64,000 nucleotides of DNA. Source: Paenibacillus elgii NBRC 100335. GTDB taxonomy: Bacteria > Bacillota > Bacilli > Paenibacillales > NBRC-103111. Below the pieces are notes generated by a model. That model saw nothing but the letters and a program-made list of their open reading frames with translations. It ran no database searches and had not been told where the DNA came from. The DNA lies in NCBI RefSeq assembly GCF_004000865.1, contig NZ_BIMB01000020.1, forward strand, positions 1 to 64,000. The letters run 5' to 3'. Numbering within the stretch: position 1 is the first letter of the stretch; each line of letters begins with the position of its first letter. Below are positions 51,643-59,593 of the stretch, piece by piece. The translations under genes and the position numbers were made by a program.

Positions 51643-52506
51643 GTGGAAATCATGATACAAGACACCCTAAGCTTATATAAAGAAATGCTTCATTTGCCTG
51701 AAGGGGAGAGAAGTGAGTTCTTTAGCGGTAAATTAATCGAACCTTTTCATCCGATGTTTGAAATCATGCATATGCCTAAGACACCTGAGGCCATGGGGTG
51801 TATCCAACTGTCTGGCCGTGACTCTGAAATGGTAGAAAGGTTAGAAAGACTTGAAAAGGCTGATGCCTGGAATAATGCACAAAGGGCCATGGAAGCTGCA
51901 GTAGAGCGCTTTGAAAAAGCCTGCATTCCCGTACCGGAAAAAGTTGTAGTAGGAATTTTCTTAGGAAATCCTGAATTTTTAGCGATGATGGAAGGATATA
52001 CAGGTATGGGATCTATACCCGGCTATATACTAATAATGATTGATCCGAACGAAAAGAACCTGCCAAAGCTCAATGCATGTATAGCTCATGAGTTTCATCA
52101 CAACGTACTTTTCCATAATGCAAAATGGAACTTTATGACGGATGTATCCGTTGGGAAGTATCTTGCTGTTGAAGGTTTGGCTGAAAGCTTTGCAGCCAGC
52201 ATGTTTGGCGAAGCGTGCATTGGCCCCTGGGTAACAAATGTACAAGGAGCAGATTTGGAAACCGCAAAAAAAATAATTTCAAAATCACTTGACGTCAAAG
52301 GGTTTATGGAAGTTCGCAAATATATATATGGAAAACATCCAATGATGCCTGAGACTGAGGGCTTTGGCATGCCTTTCTGTGGAGGGTATGCTGTAGGATA
52401 TCATGCCGTACAGGCATACCTGAGAAAAACGGGTATTTCAATAGAGAAGGCTACAATGATAGATGGCGATAAAATCATGAAGTCATCCGGCTATTTTGAA
52501 GCTTAA
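51643..52506 (+). CDS. DUF2268 family putative zinc metalloprotease
   Basis: 287 residues from GTG 51643, with AAGGAG 9 bp upstream. The zinc motif HEFHH (residues about 149-153; ACIAHEFHHNVLF) is followed after about 30 residues by EGLAESFA, whose Glu is the expected third ligand, as in gluzincin-like proteases. This matches DUF2268, predicted Zn-dependent proteases whose substrates are unknown. No signal peptide. The gene is AT-rich compared with the GH3 gene before it, which suggests separate acquisition. It is convergent with the MerR gene; a shared hairpin lies between. Confidence 0.85.
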   Translation: MEIMIQDTLSLYKEMLHLPEGERSEFFSGKLIEPFHPMFEIMHMPKTPEAMGCIQLSGRDSEMVERLERLEKADAWNNAQRAMEAAVERFEKACIPVPEKVVVGIFLGNPEFLAMMEGYTGMGSIPGYILIMIDPNEKNLPKLNACIAHEFHHNVLFHNAKWNFMTDVSVGKYLAVEGLAESFAASMFGEACIGPWVTNVQGADLETAKKIISKSLDVKGFMEVRKYIYGKHPMMPETEGFGMPFCGGYAVGYHAVQAYLRKTGISIEKATMIDGDKIMKSSGYFEA

Positions 52507-52525
52507 ATTAATGTTATTAAAGTAG

Positions 52526-52555
52526 AGCATGCTGGTTATGCAGCATGCTTTATTA
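52526..52555 (+). terminator. Terminator between convergent genes
   Basis: AGCATGCTG (52526-52534) pairs with CAGCATGCT (52541-52549), then TTATTATT. Confidence 0.85.
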
Positions 52556-53320
52556 TTATCCATATTTTTGACAATAGCACATAATGGCCTGATAAACGAA
52601 GTCGCTCAAATCTTCATCACTAAATTGGTTGATGTAATTTCTAAACCTGCTATCAGATTTATAGGTATTGGCGATGCATCTCAAAATTGTTGTATCACAA
52701 GTCATATACTGTTCGAGATAACTTTTCCATTCTGCAATTAATTCCTGAACATCGTCAGAAGAAGGTGGGTTATGAATTTGTTTTGCGATTTTTTTAAATA
52801 CATTTTCCATATTATTTGAAAATTCATTAGATAAATTTGCTTTTTCATGATCAGATCGTTTTTCCAGGTTTTTCTCATAATCTTTGTATATTTTTGTTTC
52901 GCCATATATCATTTTGGCTTCACGACTATATTGTTCTTCTAATGGCATAATTGGCGAGTTATTAAAGATATTCAAATTAAATATATCTTTTCCGGATACA
53001 TAATCCTCTAACGCAGTAATAATTGTACCTAATCGTCGTTGTTTTGATAGCAAAGTTTGATGATGTATTTTTAACTTTTGCAGTTGTTTTTGCTTTGATA
53101 GTTGCATTATATCTGATATTTCTTTTAAAGATAAATTCATTTCCTTAAAAAATAAAATCGTTTGAAGCTTTTCTAGATCTTCTCTGCTATAGGCCCGATA
53201 ATCATTATCCGATAAACGAGTTGGTCTTAATAAATTGATTTTATCGTAAAAATGTAATGTTCTGGCAGTGATACCTGTTATTCGTACAATATCTTTAACT
53301 GTGAAAAATTGTGCTTTCAT
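52556..53320 (-). CDS. MerR family regulator with TipAS-like ligand domain
   Basis: 254 residues. The MerR winged HTH is at the N-terminus (FTVKDIVRITGITARTLHFYDKINLLRPTRLSDNDYRAYSREDLEKLQTILFFKEMNLSLKEI); a long dimerisation coiled coil (about 75-110) follows; and a C-terminal helical domain of about 120 residues carries the TipAS-like pattern EAKMIYGETKIYKDYEK...WKSYLEQYMTCD and ends FVYQAIMCYCQKYG. TipA-type regulators respond to drugs or peptides. On the minus strand AGTCAA at 53391-53396 gives a TTGACT -35 followed by an imperfect palindrome (CTATAACCTTATGTCATAG, 53374-53392), suggesting autoregulation. Confidence 0.85.
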   Translation of the reverse strand: MKAQFFTVKDIVRITGITARTLHFYDKINLLRPTRLSDNDYRAYSREDLEKLQTILFFKEMNLSLKEISDIMQLSKQKQLQKLKIHHQTLLSKQRRLGTIITALEDYVSGKDIFNLNIFNNSPIMPLEEQYSREAKMIYGETKIYKDYEKNLEKRSDHEKANLSNEFSNNMENVFKKIAKQIHNPPSSDDVQELIAEWKSYLEQYMTCDTTILRCIANTYKSDSRFRNYINQFSDEDLSDFVYQAIMCYCQKYG

Positions 53321-53472
53321 TCCGAAAATCCTCTACTTCTTTAAGAATAATATATGATCTAATATATAATGCGCTATAACCTTATGTCATAGTCAAGTAT
53401 AAATTTCGTTATCCGTTATTATTCAGGAAGCGATAAGCCGCATCTTTCACACATGTTTATCGACCACAAAAT

Positions 53473-53520
53473 ACGGCGACAGACGAGGATATATTTTCTT
53501 CCTCAACTGCCGCCGTTTCG
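53473..53520 (-). terminator. Hairpin after the SDR-MdaB-MFS operon
   Basis: ACGGCG (53473-53478) pairs with CGCCGT (53511-53516), with further CAG/CTG and GAGGA/TCCTC pairing inside. It lies about 110 bp past the stop of the SDR gene on the minus strand. The flanks are short T-rich stretches on both sides. Nothing else was recognised in 53400-53623. Confidence 0.55.
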
Positions 53521-53623
53521 TTATGCTAATTAACCTAAATTTTTAATAATCCGATTGATCACTTCTCACCAAGCTCACAGGGCTACGAGAAGCCCGACAT
53601 GAACGTTCTTTCCCCACATCAGC

Positions 53624-54337
53624 TTAAGTTAAAATATGCCCGCCTTCCACATGCATAACGGTGCCGGTCACGAAACCGTTTTGGATCAGATAGAGCACGC
53701 TCCGCGCGACATCCTCCGCTTGGCCGACCCGTTTGACCGGGAGCTTGCCGGCCACGGTTTCGTAAAACTGCTTGCGCGCGTCCTCCGGCATTTTGCTGCG
53801 CGAAGGCGTATCGATGATCCCCGGGGAAACGATATTGACCCGGATCGGAGCAAGCTCCAGCGCCAGCGTCTGGCCCAGATTCGAAACCGCCGCGTTGACC
53901 GCGCCAAGGGCGGACGAGCCGACCATCGCTTTGTAGGCGACAACGCCGGAGAACAGGGTAATCGAACCGTTCTTTGAAATGTGCGGCGCGCCGTATTTGG
54001 CCGCATAGTATTGGCCCCAGAATTTGTTTTCGAACAATTTGCGGGCTTGCGCCGTATCGGTTTGAAGGAACGGCCCGCCCGAGGTTTCCGCGGCGCTGAC
54101 GACAAGATGATCGAACGATCCGACTTTTGCAAAAAATGCCTGCACCTGTCCTTCGTCCGTCGTATCGAGGGTGTAAGTCGCTGCCTTCGGTCCGAGCTGC
54201 TCTTTGGCGCTTTGCAGTTTTTGCTCCGAGCGGCTGGCTATGATTACTTCCGCGCCGAGTGCGATCGCCTGTTTCGCGGTTTCCAGACCGATTCCGGAGC
54301 TGCCGCCGATCATGATCACTTTTTGATTTTGCAACAT
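53624..54337 (-). CDS. SDR family oxidoreductase-like protein lacking the YxxxK motif
   Basis: 237 residues; AAAGGAGGAT precedes the ATG at 54337. The NAD(P) motif is clear (VIMIGGSSGIGLETA), as are the central DTTD-like TLDTTDEGQ and the late RVNIVSPGIIDTPSR. However, where SDR enzymes carry the catalytic Tyr-x-x-x-Lys, this protein reads SSALGAVNAAVSNLG, so by my alignment Leu and Asn stand in for Tyr and Lys. The catalytic Ser region is VVAYKAMVGSS. It belongs to an atypical SDR group and may bind nucleotide without classic dehydrogenase chemistry. It is in one operon with MdaB and an MFS exporter. Confidence 0.85.
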   Translation of the reverse strand: MLQNQKVIMIGGSSGIGLETAKQAIALGAEVIIASRSEQKLQSAKEQLGPKAATYTLDTTDEGQVQAFFAKVGSFDHLVVSAAETSGGPFLQTDTAQARKLFENKFWGQYYAAKYGAPHISKNGSITLFSGVVAYKAMVGSSALGAVNAAVSNLGQTLALELAPIRVNIVSPGIIDTPSRSKMPEDARKQFYETVAGKLPVKRVGQAEDVARSVLYLIQNGFVTGTVMHVEGGHILT

Positions 54338-54367
54338 GAGATATCCTCCTTTTTGGATATAAGCGAA

Positions 54368-54916
54368 TTATTGATTCAATACCGATTGCAGATGGGCGTC
54401 GAGCTCGGCCGTGAACGTATCGATCTTCGGATTTTTGATGACATCGTAGCAGGCGAAGCTTTTTAGAGGCTGCAAGCCGAGGAACTCCTGCGCCCGGTGC
54501 AAGTGGCTTAACGCTTCTTCCAGACCGGCTCCTTTAAAAAACTGCGTCGGATCGTTGAACGCTTCTTTCGGAGCGTTCCAAGTCGTCGAGAGCATATATT
54601 TTTTGCCGGTTAACATGCCGCCCCTGCCGTACTGCTCGGCGCCTTTGAAAAATAACCCGTAAGCATACACTTCGTCCATATACGTTTTCAGGAGTCCGGG
54701 AACGCTGAACCAGTATACAGGCGTCTGGTAAATGATCACGTCGGCCCAAATGAATTTTTGCTGCTCTTCTTCGATGTTGTAGCCGTTTTGAATAATCGTC
54801 GCTTGGACCTCGTTATTTTCGCTCAACGTGCTTACCATTCGATCGACCAAGGTTTGATTCAGTTTTCCTTCCGCCGAGCGGTATGTTTGATGACCGTTAA
54901 TGATCAAAATTTTCAT
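54368..54916 (-). CDS. mdaB: NAD(P)H:quinone reductase, MdaB-type flavodoxin-fold protein
   Basis: 182 residues; GGAGATGG precedes the ATG at 54916. Features of the MdaB/NQO flavodoxin-like fold: ILIINGHQTYRSAEGKLNQTL (flavin phosphate loop), WADVIIYQTPVYWFSVPGLLKTYMDEVYAYGLFF (isoalloxazine contact) and RGGMLTGKKYMLSTTWNAPKEAF. It reduces quinones to hydroquinones by two electrons and so avoids redox cycling. It sits in the middle of a minus-strand operon, 30 bp before the SDR gene, and is probably under the HxlR regulator at 56321. Confidence 0.9.
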   Translation of the reverse strand: MKILIINGHQTYRSAEGKLNQTLVDRMVSTLSENNEVQATIIQNGYNIEEEQQKFIWADVIIYQTPVYWFSVPGLLKTYMDEVYAYGLFFKGAEQYGRGGMLTGKKYMLSTTWNAPKEAFNDPTQFFKGAGLEEALSHLHRAQEFLGLQPLKSFACYDVIKNPKIDTFTAELDAHLQSVLNQ

Positions 54917-54934
54917 TTTGTCTCCATCTCCTTA

Positions 54935-56152
54935 TTATGTGTTTAACGTGCGGTCATGCCTGGCTTGTGAAGATAATTCGGCATCCTGACGGTCCAGCGA
55001 CCAGCTGACCAGTGCAACCAAGAGTCCGGCAGCGGTCACGATGGCGGCTACCCACGGTAAAGCGTGAAGCCCGGGGCCGTTGTCGATGATCCAGCCTCCC
55101 AAGTATGCTCCGCCGGCATTAGCCAAATTAAATGAGCTGATGTTCAAAGCGGAAGCGATATTCTGCGAGCCTTTTGCTTTCTGAAGCACCCGCATTTGGA
55201 ACGCGGGCACGATGGTGAAGGACGCGAAGCCCCAGACGAACACGGTGATCACGGTGGCGATTTTGTAGGAGCTGGTTAGCGTAAACAGGGCCAGCACGGC
55301 CGTCAAAAGCACCAGCATCCCGGCAAGCGAGGGCATCAGCCTCCAATCCGCCAGTTTACCCCCGACGGTATTGCCGATAGTCATTCCGATTCCGAACACA
55401 AGCAGGATCGGCGTAACCGCACCGGCTCCGAATCCCGTGATGTCGGTCAGGATCGGGGCGATGTACGTAAAGGCCGTGAATACTCCGCCAAACCCCAGAA
55501 CCGTCATCAGTAAGGCAAGCCCTACCTGTTTGCTGCGAAGAACGCGCATTTCTTGACGGAAACCCGCAACGGCTTCTTGTGCGATGCGCGGGACGAGTCC
55601 GCCAATCCCGACGAGGGAAATGATCCCGAGCGCCGTCACGATCCAAAAGGTGGAGCGCCATCCCCACATTTGCCCGACGAAGGTGCCGAAGGGGACGCCA
55701 AGAATGTTGGCGAGCGTGAGTCCGGCAAACATCATGGCGATTGCGCTCGCTTGTTTTTCGCGGGGAACAAGACGTGTGGCCACGATCGAGCCGACACCGA
55801 AAAAGGTACCGTGCGCAAAGGAAGCCAGGATGCGGGCGATCATCAGTACCGCATAGTTGGGGGCGACTGCGGCCATCAGATTGCCGGCGACGAAGATGAG
55901 CATCAGGCCGAACAGCAGCGACTTGCGCGGCAGCCGCCCGGTGAAGGCGGTAATCAACGGACCGCCGATGGCGACGCCCAGCGCATAGCCGGTAACGAGT
56001 AAGCCTGCGGCGCTTAACGTGACCTGCAGATCGGCCGCAACCTCCGGAAGGATGCCCATAATGACGAACTCCGTCGTGCCGATGGCGAACGCGCTGATCA
56101 AGAGAGCGACGAGCGCCAAAGGCGGCCTGCTTCGCTGAATTTCCGTAGACAT
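54935..56152 (-). CDS. MFS exporter (DHA1, AraJ/YdhP-like)
   Basis: 405 residues from the ATG at 56152 (GAGGAGGTG 7 bp upstream); GTG 56161 would overlap the RBS. Twelve membrane segments. The start ALVALLISAFAIGTTEFVIMGILPEVAADLQV is typical of the group containing AraJ, YdhP and chloramphenicol-resistance-type exporters. Motif A reads GRLPRKSLL, and a motif-C-like stretch is LANILGVPFGTFVGQMWGWRS. It is first gene of the operon with mdaB and the SDR gene, divergent from hxlR-type regulator 56321. It probably exports a toxic aromatic or electrophile. Confidence 0.92.
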   Translation of the reverse strand: MSTEIQRSRPPLALVALLISAFAIGTTEFVIMGILPEVAADLQVTLSAAGLLVTGYALGVAIGGPLITAFTGRLPRKSLLFGLMLIFVAGNLMAAVAPNYAVLMIARILASFAHGTFFGVGSIVATRLVPREKQASAIAMMFAGLTLANILGVPFGTFVGQMWGWRSTFWIVTALGIISLVGIGGLVPRIAQEAVAGFRQEMRVLRSKQVGLALLMTVLGFGGVFTAFTYIAPILTDITGFGAGAVTPILLVFGIGMTIGNTVGGKLADWRLMPSLAGMLVLLTAVLALFTLTSSYKIATVITVFVWGFASFTIVPAFQMRVLQKAKGSQNIASALNISSFNLANAGGAYLGGWIIDNGPGLHALPWVAAIVTAAGLLVALVSWSLDRQDAELSSQARHDRTLNT

Positions 56153-56260
56153 GTTGTTCACCTCCTCAGGTAGGGTGGAATGATCGGCTCACAACGATAT
56201 TATATGTGTAGTAGATTCATTTATGGAAGTAGTGATATTAAATTCATATAGTTTCCGAAA

Positions 56261-56280
56261 GTATATTTATGTGATACAAT
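56261..56280 (+). promoter_or_regulatory. Possible operator and -10 of the HxlR gene
   Basis: GTATATTTATGTGATAC (56261-56277) is an imperfect inverted repeat that runs into TACAAT (56275-56280), a likely -10 for the HxlR gene. HxlR-type regulators often bind such sites in divergent promoters. The -35 is weak. Confidence 0.35.
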
Positions 56281-56320
56281 GGGGATAATTAAGTGAAAAA
56301 AATTTTGGGAGGGTGCTTGG

Positions 56321-56659
56321 ATGAGTGAGCTTGAACCGGTCGTTCTAACCAAAGGAACGCCTGGCGTGCCTTGTCCCATTGCCAAAACGCTGGATGTGAT
56401 CGGGACGAAATGGACCTTTTTAATTATTCGCGACCTGCTGATCGAAGGAACGATGCGATTCAGCGACCTGCTGAAATCGATGGATGGCATAAGTCCGAAA
56501 ACGCTCTCGCTTCGTCTGAAAGAACTGGAAGACCACGGTATGCTGGAAAGAACGGTATACCCGGAAGTTCCTCCGCGCGTCGAATATACGTTGACGGAAA
56601 AAGGAAGACGGTTGGAAGGCATTTTTATCGAATTAAAAAGATTTGGCATGCAGTTATAG
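56321..56659 (+). CDS. HxlR family transcriptional regulator
   Basis: 112 residues; TGGGAGGG precedes ATG 56321. One winged HTH domain fills the protein: CPIAKTLDVIGTKWTFLIIRDLL, RFSDLLKSMDGISPKTLSLRLKELEDHGMLERTVYPEVPPRVEYTLTEKGRRL. Cys18, just before PIAKTLDVIG, is the conserved position used as a redox or electrophile sensor in YodB, CatR and HypR. Divergent from an MFS-MdaB-SDR operon, which fits a quinone-responsive repressor or activator. Confidence 0.92.
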   Translation: MSELEPVVLTKGTPGVPCPIAKTLDVIGTKWTFLIIRDLLIEGTMRFSDLLKSMDGISPKTLSLRLKELEDHGMLERTVYPEVPPRVEYTLTEKGRRLEGIFIELKRFGMQL

Positions 56660-56705
56660 GCTTTGTTCTGCGGGGAATAGTCGTGAAAAGGAGGGAGGGA
56701 CACTC

Positions 56706-57293
56706 GTGGGAAATGTGATTTCCATGCCTGAAGCCCAAGAAGACGAGGCGCCCTATCTTACCATGTCGAACGGGTTGACCTCCGTCTTTCTTGATGTCCT
56801 GGTGCTTAGCGGTTCTCGAATCGCGAATACGGACCGGGAGAAAGAACTGGTCATTTGGCTTGCTCAACGCGACCAGTCGGTCGTAGGGATTGGAACGGTA
56901 GGGTTTGGCCTGGAGGAGATGCCTTGGACGGCGGACAATTTTGCCAATGAGAAGGCGTTTATGACCCGTACGATTCAGGGGGCTATGAACGAATCCGGCT
57001 GGGAGAAGCTCAGCTATACGCCGAACAAAGAGATGGTCGTCGGGCGATTGGCGGACTTTCAGCTCATGATCGATGCTTTGCAAGCGGGGTACCTTGATCC
57101 AAGCTATTATATCGAATGGGCCGAGGTGGACGAGGATGACGATTCACCGACCATTCCCAGAGGGTATCCCATGTGCTCTAAGCATGCCGTCTATTTGTCC
57201 TGCCACGGATGCTTGCTGTGCAACGATGAAGGCGGCGGTTCCGGGTTCTCCGAATATAATAATGCCCATAACGAAGCAGCCCGGCATGGATGA
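56706..57293 (+). CDS. Conserved-looking protein, unknown function
   Basis: 195 residues from GTG 56706 with AAAAGGAGGGAGGG 6 bp upstream; a longer frame to 56643 overlaps the HxlR gene. It is an acidic cytoplasmic protein with no signal peptide or membrane helix. The C-terminus holds four cysteines and a histidine (MCSKHAVYLSCHGCLLCNDEG) that could bind zinc. The central part (about 50-140) has DREKELVIWLAQRDQSVVGIGTVGF and ADFQLMIDALQAGYLD. I do not recognise the family. Its stop lies inside a strong terminator. Confidence 0.7.
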   Translation: MGNVISMPEAQEDEAPYLTMSNGLTSVFLDVLVLSGSRIANTDREKELVIWLAQRDQSVVGIGTVGFGLEEMPWTADNFANEKAFMTRTIQGAMNESGWEKLSYTPNKEMVVGRLADFQLMIDALQAGYLDPSYYIEWAEVDEDDDSPTIPRGYPMCSKHAVYLSCHGCLLCNDEGGGSGFSEYNNAHNEAARHG

Positions 57294-57311
57294 ACGCCGC
57301 GGCTGCTTTTA
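57274..57311 (+). terminator. Terminator overlapping the end of the 56706 gene
   Basis: AAGCAGCC (57274-57281) pairs with GGCTGCTT (57301-57308), with CGGC/GCCG inside, then TTTT. The stop codon (57291-57293) is in the loop. Confidence 0.85.
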
Positions 57312-57320
57312 GCTTCCGTA

Positions 57321-58217
57321 CTATTCCCGACAAAGAGAGAAATAATGATTCAGATCGTGCTGGTAATCCGTGGTCGGACGTTTGGGCTCCCGGATCTTGC
57401 ATTGCTCCAAATATTCGGCGGCGAGCCCTTTGAGTTCGGGGTAAGTTCTTACCATTTCGATCAGGCAGCTGATGATGCCCAGTTGGTTGGGTTCATCTTT
57501 CTTCTTCAGCTTATATGTACCGCTGGAAATAAGATGTTTGAGCCACACTTGGTATGATAGATCGCTGTCGGGAATCGGCGTATCGAAGTACCCTTGCCTG
57601 ACGGCGGCCCATAGCGCTAAAAGCGAATATTGTACGAGCTCGCTCGTCTCCCCGTTTTTAAAAATCGTCACGAGCGATGGAATCGCGCCGGATATATTGA
57701 TGCCGCTGTCGGCCAGTCTCCAGTGGATGCTGCAAATGTATTGCTCGGTTGCCTGATCCTTTACATAACGCTTGCCCGCAACAAGGATAAGCTGTACCGC
57801 TTCATCCGGAAAAGGGATTTCTGCGGCCAGTAAGGCATCGAGCAGGGCGGCAGCTCGGTATTGAAGATAAAGCTCCGTATCGGTTTTCTCCGATTCTTTC
57901 CGGTCCAGATGATGAAGCCGTGCGATGGGGATTATGATTCCGGATAAATCCCCGCCCGTTCCAAGGCACCGGTGAACAATTTCGATCAGCGCGACAACCT
58001 GTTCCGGATCGTTGACGTCCAGATAGGTGCCCAATTCGCCGGTTTGGCAATCCTTTAGTGCGTCTTCCAAGCTCTCCTTGGCTAAGGAAACGGCTTTTGA
58101 AGCCATTGCGGGAGTCGTTATTTCTTCGATGATTTCCTTGGCTATGCGCCTGCGTTCGGCCAAATCCGTTGTTGCGCTAAGCTGCTGCATCACGTGTTCC
58201 ATACTGCTGGCGTTCAT
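57321..58217 (-). CDS. Helical protein of unknown function
   Basis: 298 residues; GGAGGAACC precedes the ATG at 58217. It is predicted to be nearly all alpha-helical, with HEAT-like pairs (for example ELYLQYRAAALLDALLAAEIPFPDEAVQLILVAGKRY and SELVQYSLLALWAAVRQGYF). No signal peptide, membrane helix or catalytic motif was seen. It is convergent with the unknown Cys-rich protein at 56706. Possibly a scaffold; the family is not recognised. Confidence 0.65.
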   Translation of the reverse strand: MNASSMEHVMQQLSATTDLAERRRIAKEIIEEITTPAMASKAVSLAKESLEDALKDCQTGELGTYLDVNDPEQVVALIEIVHRCLGTGGDLSGIIIPIARLHHLDRKESEKTDTELYLQYRAAALLDALLAAEIPFPDEAVQLILVAGKRYVKDQATEQYICSIHWRLADSGINISGAIPSLVTIFKNGETSELVQYSLLALWAAVRQGYFDTPIPDSDLSYQVWLKHLISSGTYKLKKKDEPNQLGIISCLIEMVRTYPELKGLAAEYLEQCKIREPKRPTTDYQHDLNHYFSLCRE

Positions 58218-58301
58218 AGGTAGGTTCCTCCGTCGTCCGTAACTATCGGCAAATCATGATATGAATAGCAAAATTATAGCATTGAATCCGCCTCGATTGC
58301 G

Positions 58302-58342
58302 AAAAAAGCTCCCGGTCCCCTTCGCAAAGGGGCGGGAGCTTC
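58302..58342 (-). terminator. Terminator of hisC
   Basis: On the minus strand AAGCTCCCG pairs with CGGGAGCTT around a CCTTTGCGAAGG inner stem, followed by TTTTTT (58302-58307 on plus as A). Confidence 0.9.
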
Positions 58343-58348
58343 TTGCCT

Positions 58349-59416
58349 TTAAGCGAGCAATCCACGCAGCACAGCGGTAACGGCAGCCATTTCATCGTCC
58401 GTACCGATCGAAATGCGCAGCTTGTCGGCCAGGCGGGGGTGCTCGAAATGGCGGACGTAGATGTTTCGTTCCAGCAGCTTCCGGTACCATTCGCGGGCAT
58501 CGGGCTTTCCGGCTCCCGCAGGAGGCGTGCACAGCACAAAGTTCGTTTGCGAAGGGATGACGTCAAAGCCAAGGCTTCGAAGCTCGACGATGAAGCTATC
58601 GCGCGTCGCCTTGACCGCCGCTACCGTGTGCGCCGTGTATTCCCGGTCCTCCAGAGCGGCCACGGCAAGCTTCCGGCTGATCGCGTTGATGTTGTAGATG
58701 TCTTTGCTCTTTTCCAGAGCGGCAATGAGCGGCTCGGCAGCGATGCAGTAGCCGACCCGCGCTCCGCACAAGGCGTGGGCCTTGGAAAACGTGCGGACGA
58801 CGATCACGTTGGGATAGCGGTCCACTAGTGGGATAGCTGTTGCGCCGGGATCGGCAAAGTCAATATAGGCTTCGTCGATGACGACCAGCCCCGGGAAGCG
58901 GCTGACCAGTCGTTCGACTTCTTCAAGCGGCAGCAGGTGTCCGGTTGGCGCATTCGGATTGACCAGCACGATCGCATCCGCCCCGCTGTTCATCAGCAGC
59001 TCCGTATCGACGGTATAGTCGCTGCGCGTCGGGATGGCGATGGAGGAAGCCTGATAAGATGCGGCCACCGTATGATACAGCGAGAACGACGGGTCCGGCA
59101 GGGCCATGCGCCGGTTCGGGCCGATGAAGCCTTTGACGATCAAGGAGATAATCTCGCTCGAACCATTCCCGCAAAAGATTTGTTCGTCCTTGACGCCGTG
59201 CAGCCGCGAAAGTGCGGCACGCAGCTGTGCGCAGCGGGCGTCGGGGTAACGGCGAAGCTCTTCTTCGCCAAGCGTACGCAGCGCTTCCAGTACAAGCGGA
59301 GAGGGCGGGTACGGGCTTTCGTTCTGATTTAGCTTGATTGCGGCGCTTCCTTCCGGCGGAAGGTCGCCCAAGGCGTAAGGGGTGAGCCGTTCGATATGCG
59401 GCAAAATAAGGGTCAT
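58349..59416 (-). CDS. hisC: Histidinol-phosphate aminotransferase
   Basis: 355 residues from the ATG at 59416 (AGGAGG 10 bp upstream); the frame runs on to 59524 without an RBS. It is a PLP enzyme of fold type I, class II: IKLNQNESPYPPSP, RRYPDARCAQLRAALSRLHGVKDEQIFCGNGSSEIISLI, LVNPNAPTGHLLPL (Asn), VVIDEAYIDFAD (Asp), RTFSKAHALCGARVGY (PLP-binding Lys in FSKAH) and LRISIGTDDEM. It converts imidazole-acetol phosphate and glutamate to histidinol phosphate, and may also act on aromatic amino acids. No other his gene is nearby, so this may be an extra copy. It is divergent from a MocR-type regulator that may control it. Confidence 0.88.
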   Translation of the reverse strand: MTLILPHIERLTPYALGDLPPEGSAAIKLNQNESPYPPSPLVLEALRTLGEEELRRYPDARCAQLRAALSRLHGVKDEQIFCGNGSSEIISLIVKGFIGPNRRMALPDPSFSLYHTVAASYQASSIAIPTRSDYTVDTELLMNSGADAIVLVNPNAPTGHLLPLEEVERLVSRFPGLVVIDEAYIDFADPGATAIPLVDRYPNVIVVRTFSKAHALCGARVGYCIAAEPLIAALEKSKDIYNINAISRKLAVAALEDREYTAHTVAAVKATRDSFIVELRSLGFDVIPSQTNFVLCTPPAGAGKPDAREWYRKLLERNIYVRHFEHPRLADKLRISIGTDDEMAAVTAVLRGLLA

Positions 59417-59525
59417 CGGTTTGGTTCCTCCTAAAATCCGGCTAACGGGGTCAGCTCGTAGTTGGTGATATGGTGCATGTCTTCCGCTTTGCGCAATGGG
59501 ATGATAAGATGAGCATAACCGCATT

Positions 59526-59555
59526 TTGACATTTAAAAAATGGTCAGTTTAATAA
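59526..59555 (+). promoter_or_regulatory. Promoter of the MocR-type regulator
   Basis: TTGACA (59526-59531), an 18-bp spacer and TAATAA (59550-59555), about 40 bp before ATG 59594. It is in the gap shared with the divergent hisC. Confidence 0.6.
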
Positions 59556-59593
59556 TTTTTCAAGTGACAGATTCATGCAAAGGAGAAGCCGGG

